From contig JBBRMG010000037.1 of NCBI GenBank assembly GCA_038230955.1, positions 1-5,993 of the forward strand: 5,993 bases of DNA, given 5' to 3'. The position numbers and the translations under genes were made by a program. This document shows positions 5,833 to 5,993 of the stretch, one piece after another; position 1 is the first letter of the stretch, and the number at the start of each line of letters is the position of its first letter. The notes under the pieces were generated by a model. That model was not told the origin of the DNA and made no database searches. It saw only the letters and a list, made by a program, of their open reading frames with translations. Origin of the DNA: JBBRMG01 sp038230955. Its GTDB lineage: Bacteria > Patescibacteriota > Doudnabacteria > UBA920.

Positions 5833-5909
5833 GGGAAATTAACTGGTTTAGGGGGTTCTGAGGCTATAACGGCAAAAAACAGAATAAATTCACAGTATGT
5901 TAAAGTTTA
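5833..5909 (-). promoter_or_regulatory. rep leader with inverted partial iterons
   Basis: The 77 bp between rep and the first iteron must contain the rep promoter, though no clean -33/-7 pair is visible. The minus strand at 5882-5873 reads CTGTTTTTTG, identical to the first ten bases of the iteron but in opposite orientation. With the iteron beginning at 5910 it makes a 10-bp inverted repeat around a 27-bp AT-rich spacer. CTGGTTTAG (5843-5851) is one mismatch from the reverse complement of the iteron junction CTAAACCTG. In known iteron plasmids such inverted half-iterons are operators for Rep dimers, so autoregulation is likely. Confidence 0.5.
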
Positions 5910-5993
5910 CTGTTTTTTGACGGACTAAACCTGTTTTTTTGACGGACTAAACCTGTTTTTTGACGGACTAAACCTGTTTTTTGACGGACTAAA
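5910..5993 (+). repeat. Iteron array, right part
   Basis: Same 21-bp unit and orientation as at the left end. Units lie at 5910-5930, 5931-5952 (the 22-bp, seven-T variant), 5953-5973 and 5974-5993 (cut one base short by the window end). The first unit begins 77 bp upstream of the rep start codon at 5832, a usual distance for an iteron origin. Bases 5931-5993 duplicate 1-63, including the seven-T variant in the same register. Confidence 0.93.

Overview
This window looks like one complete small circular plasmid from a member of the Bacteroidota, opened inside its iteron array. The last 63 bases (5931-5993) are identical to the first 63 (1-63). The natural reading is an assembly overlap, giving a circle of about 5,930 bp. 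The host assignment rests on three things: a mobilisation pair of the Bacteroides BfmA/BtgA and BtgB (DUF5712) type, starts without Shine-Dalgarno sequences, and a TAnnTTTG-type -7 element in front of the restriction operon. The GC-rich mobilisation genes suggest an environmental Cytophagia-like host (Spirosoma or Hymenobacter type) rather than a gut Bacteroides; this last step is inference.

Layout on the circle: (1) A replication module. A Rep_3-type initiator (4870-5832, minus strand) has an inverted partial iteron in its leader. Upstream of it is a tandem 21-bp iteron array (5910-5993 continuing into 1-94), followed by AT-rich DNA with a 12-bp palindrome. (2) A non-coding stretch of about 600 bp (95-699) with a purine-only tract ending in eleven G, several hairpins and palindromes. 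It is the best place to look for the origin of transfer. (3) A plus-strand mobilisation operon of three genes joined by ATGA overlaps: a BfmA/BtgA-like accessory protein, an HUH relaxase, and a protein with a C-terminal membrane anchor and an 11-residue repeat. (4) A minus-strand restriction-modification cassette, visibly more AT-rich than the mobilisation genes. A PD-(D/E)xK nuclease comes first and is coupled by ATGA overlap to a phage-Dam-type adenine methyltransferase. It converges on the mobilisation operon with only 3 bp between the stop codons.

Taken together, Rep and the iterons would replicate and count the plasmid. The relaxosome proteins would let it travel using another element's conjugation machinery, since no coupling protein or type IV secretion gene is present. 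The restriction-modification pair is the only cargo and, with no partition or toxin-antitoxin genes visible, is the most likely stabiliser. There are no resistance genes, insertion sequences, tRNA or rRNA genes, or CRISPR arrays. Every part fits a known class; the less ordinary points are the nuclease-first restriction operon, the hendecad-repeat membrane mobilisation protein, and the unassigned structured intergenic DNA.
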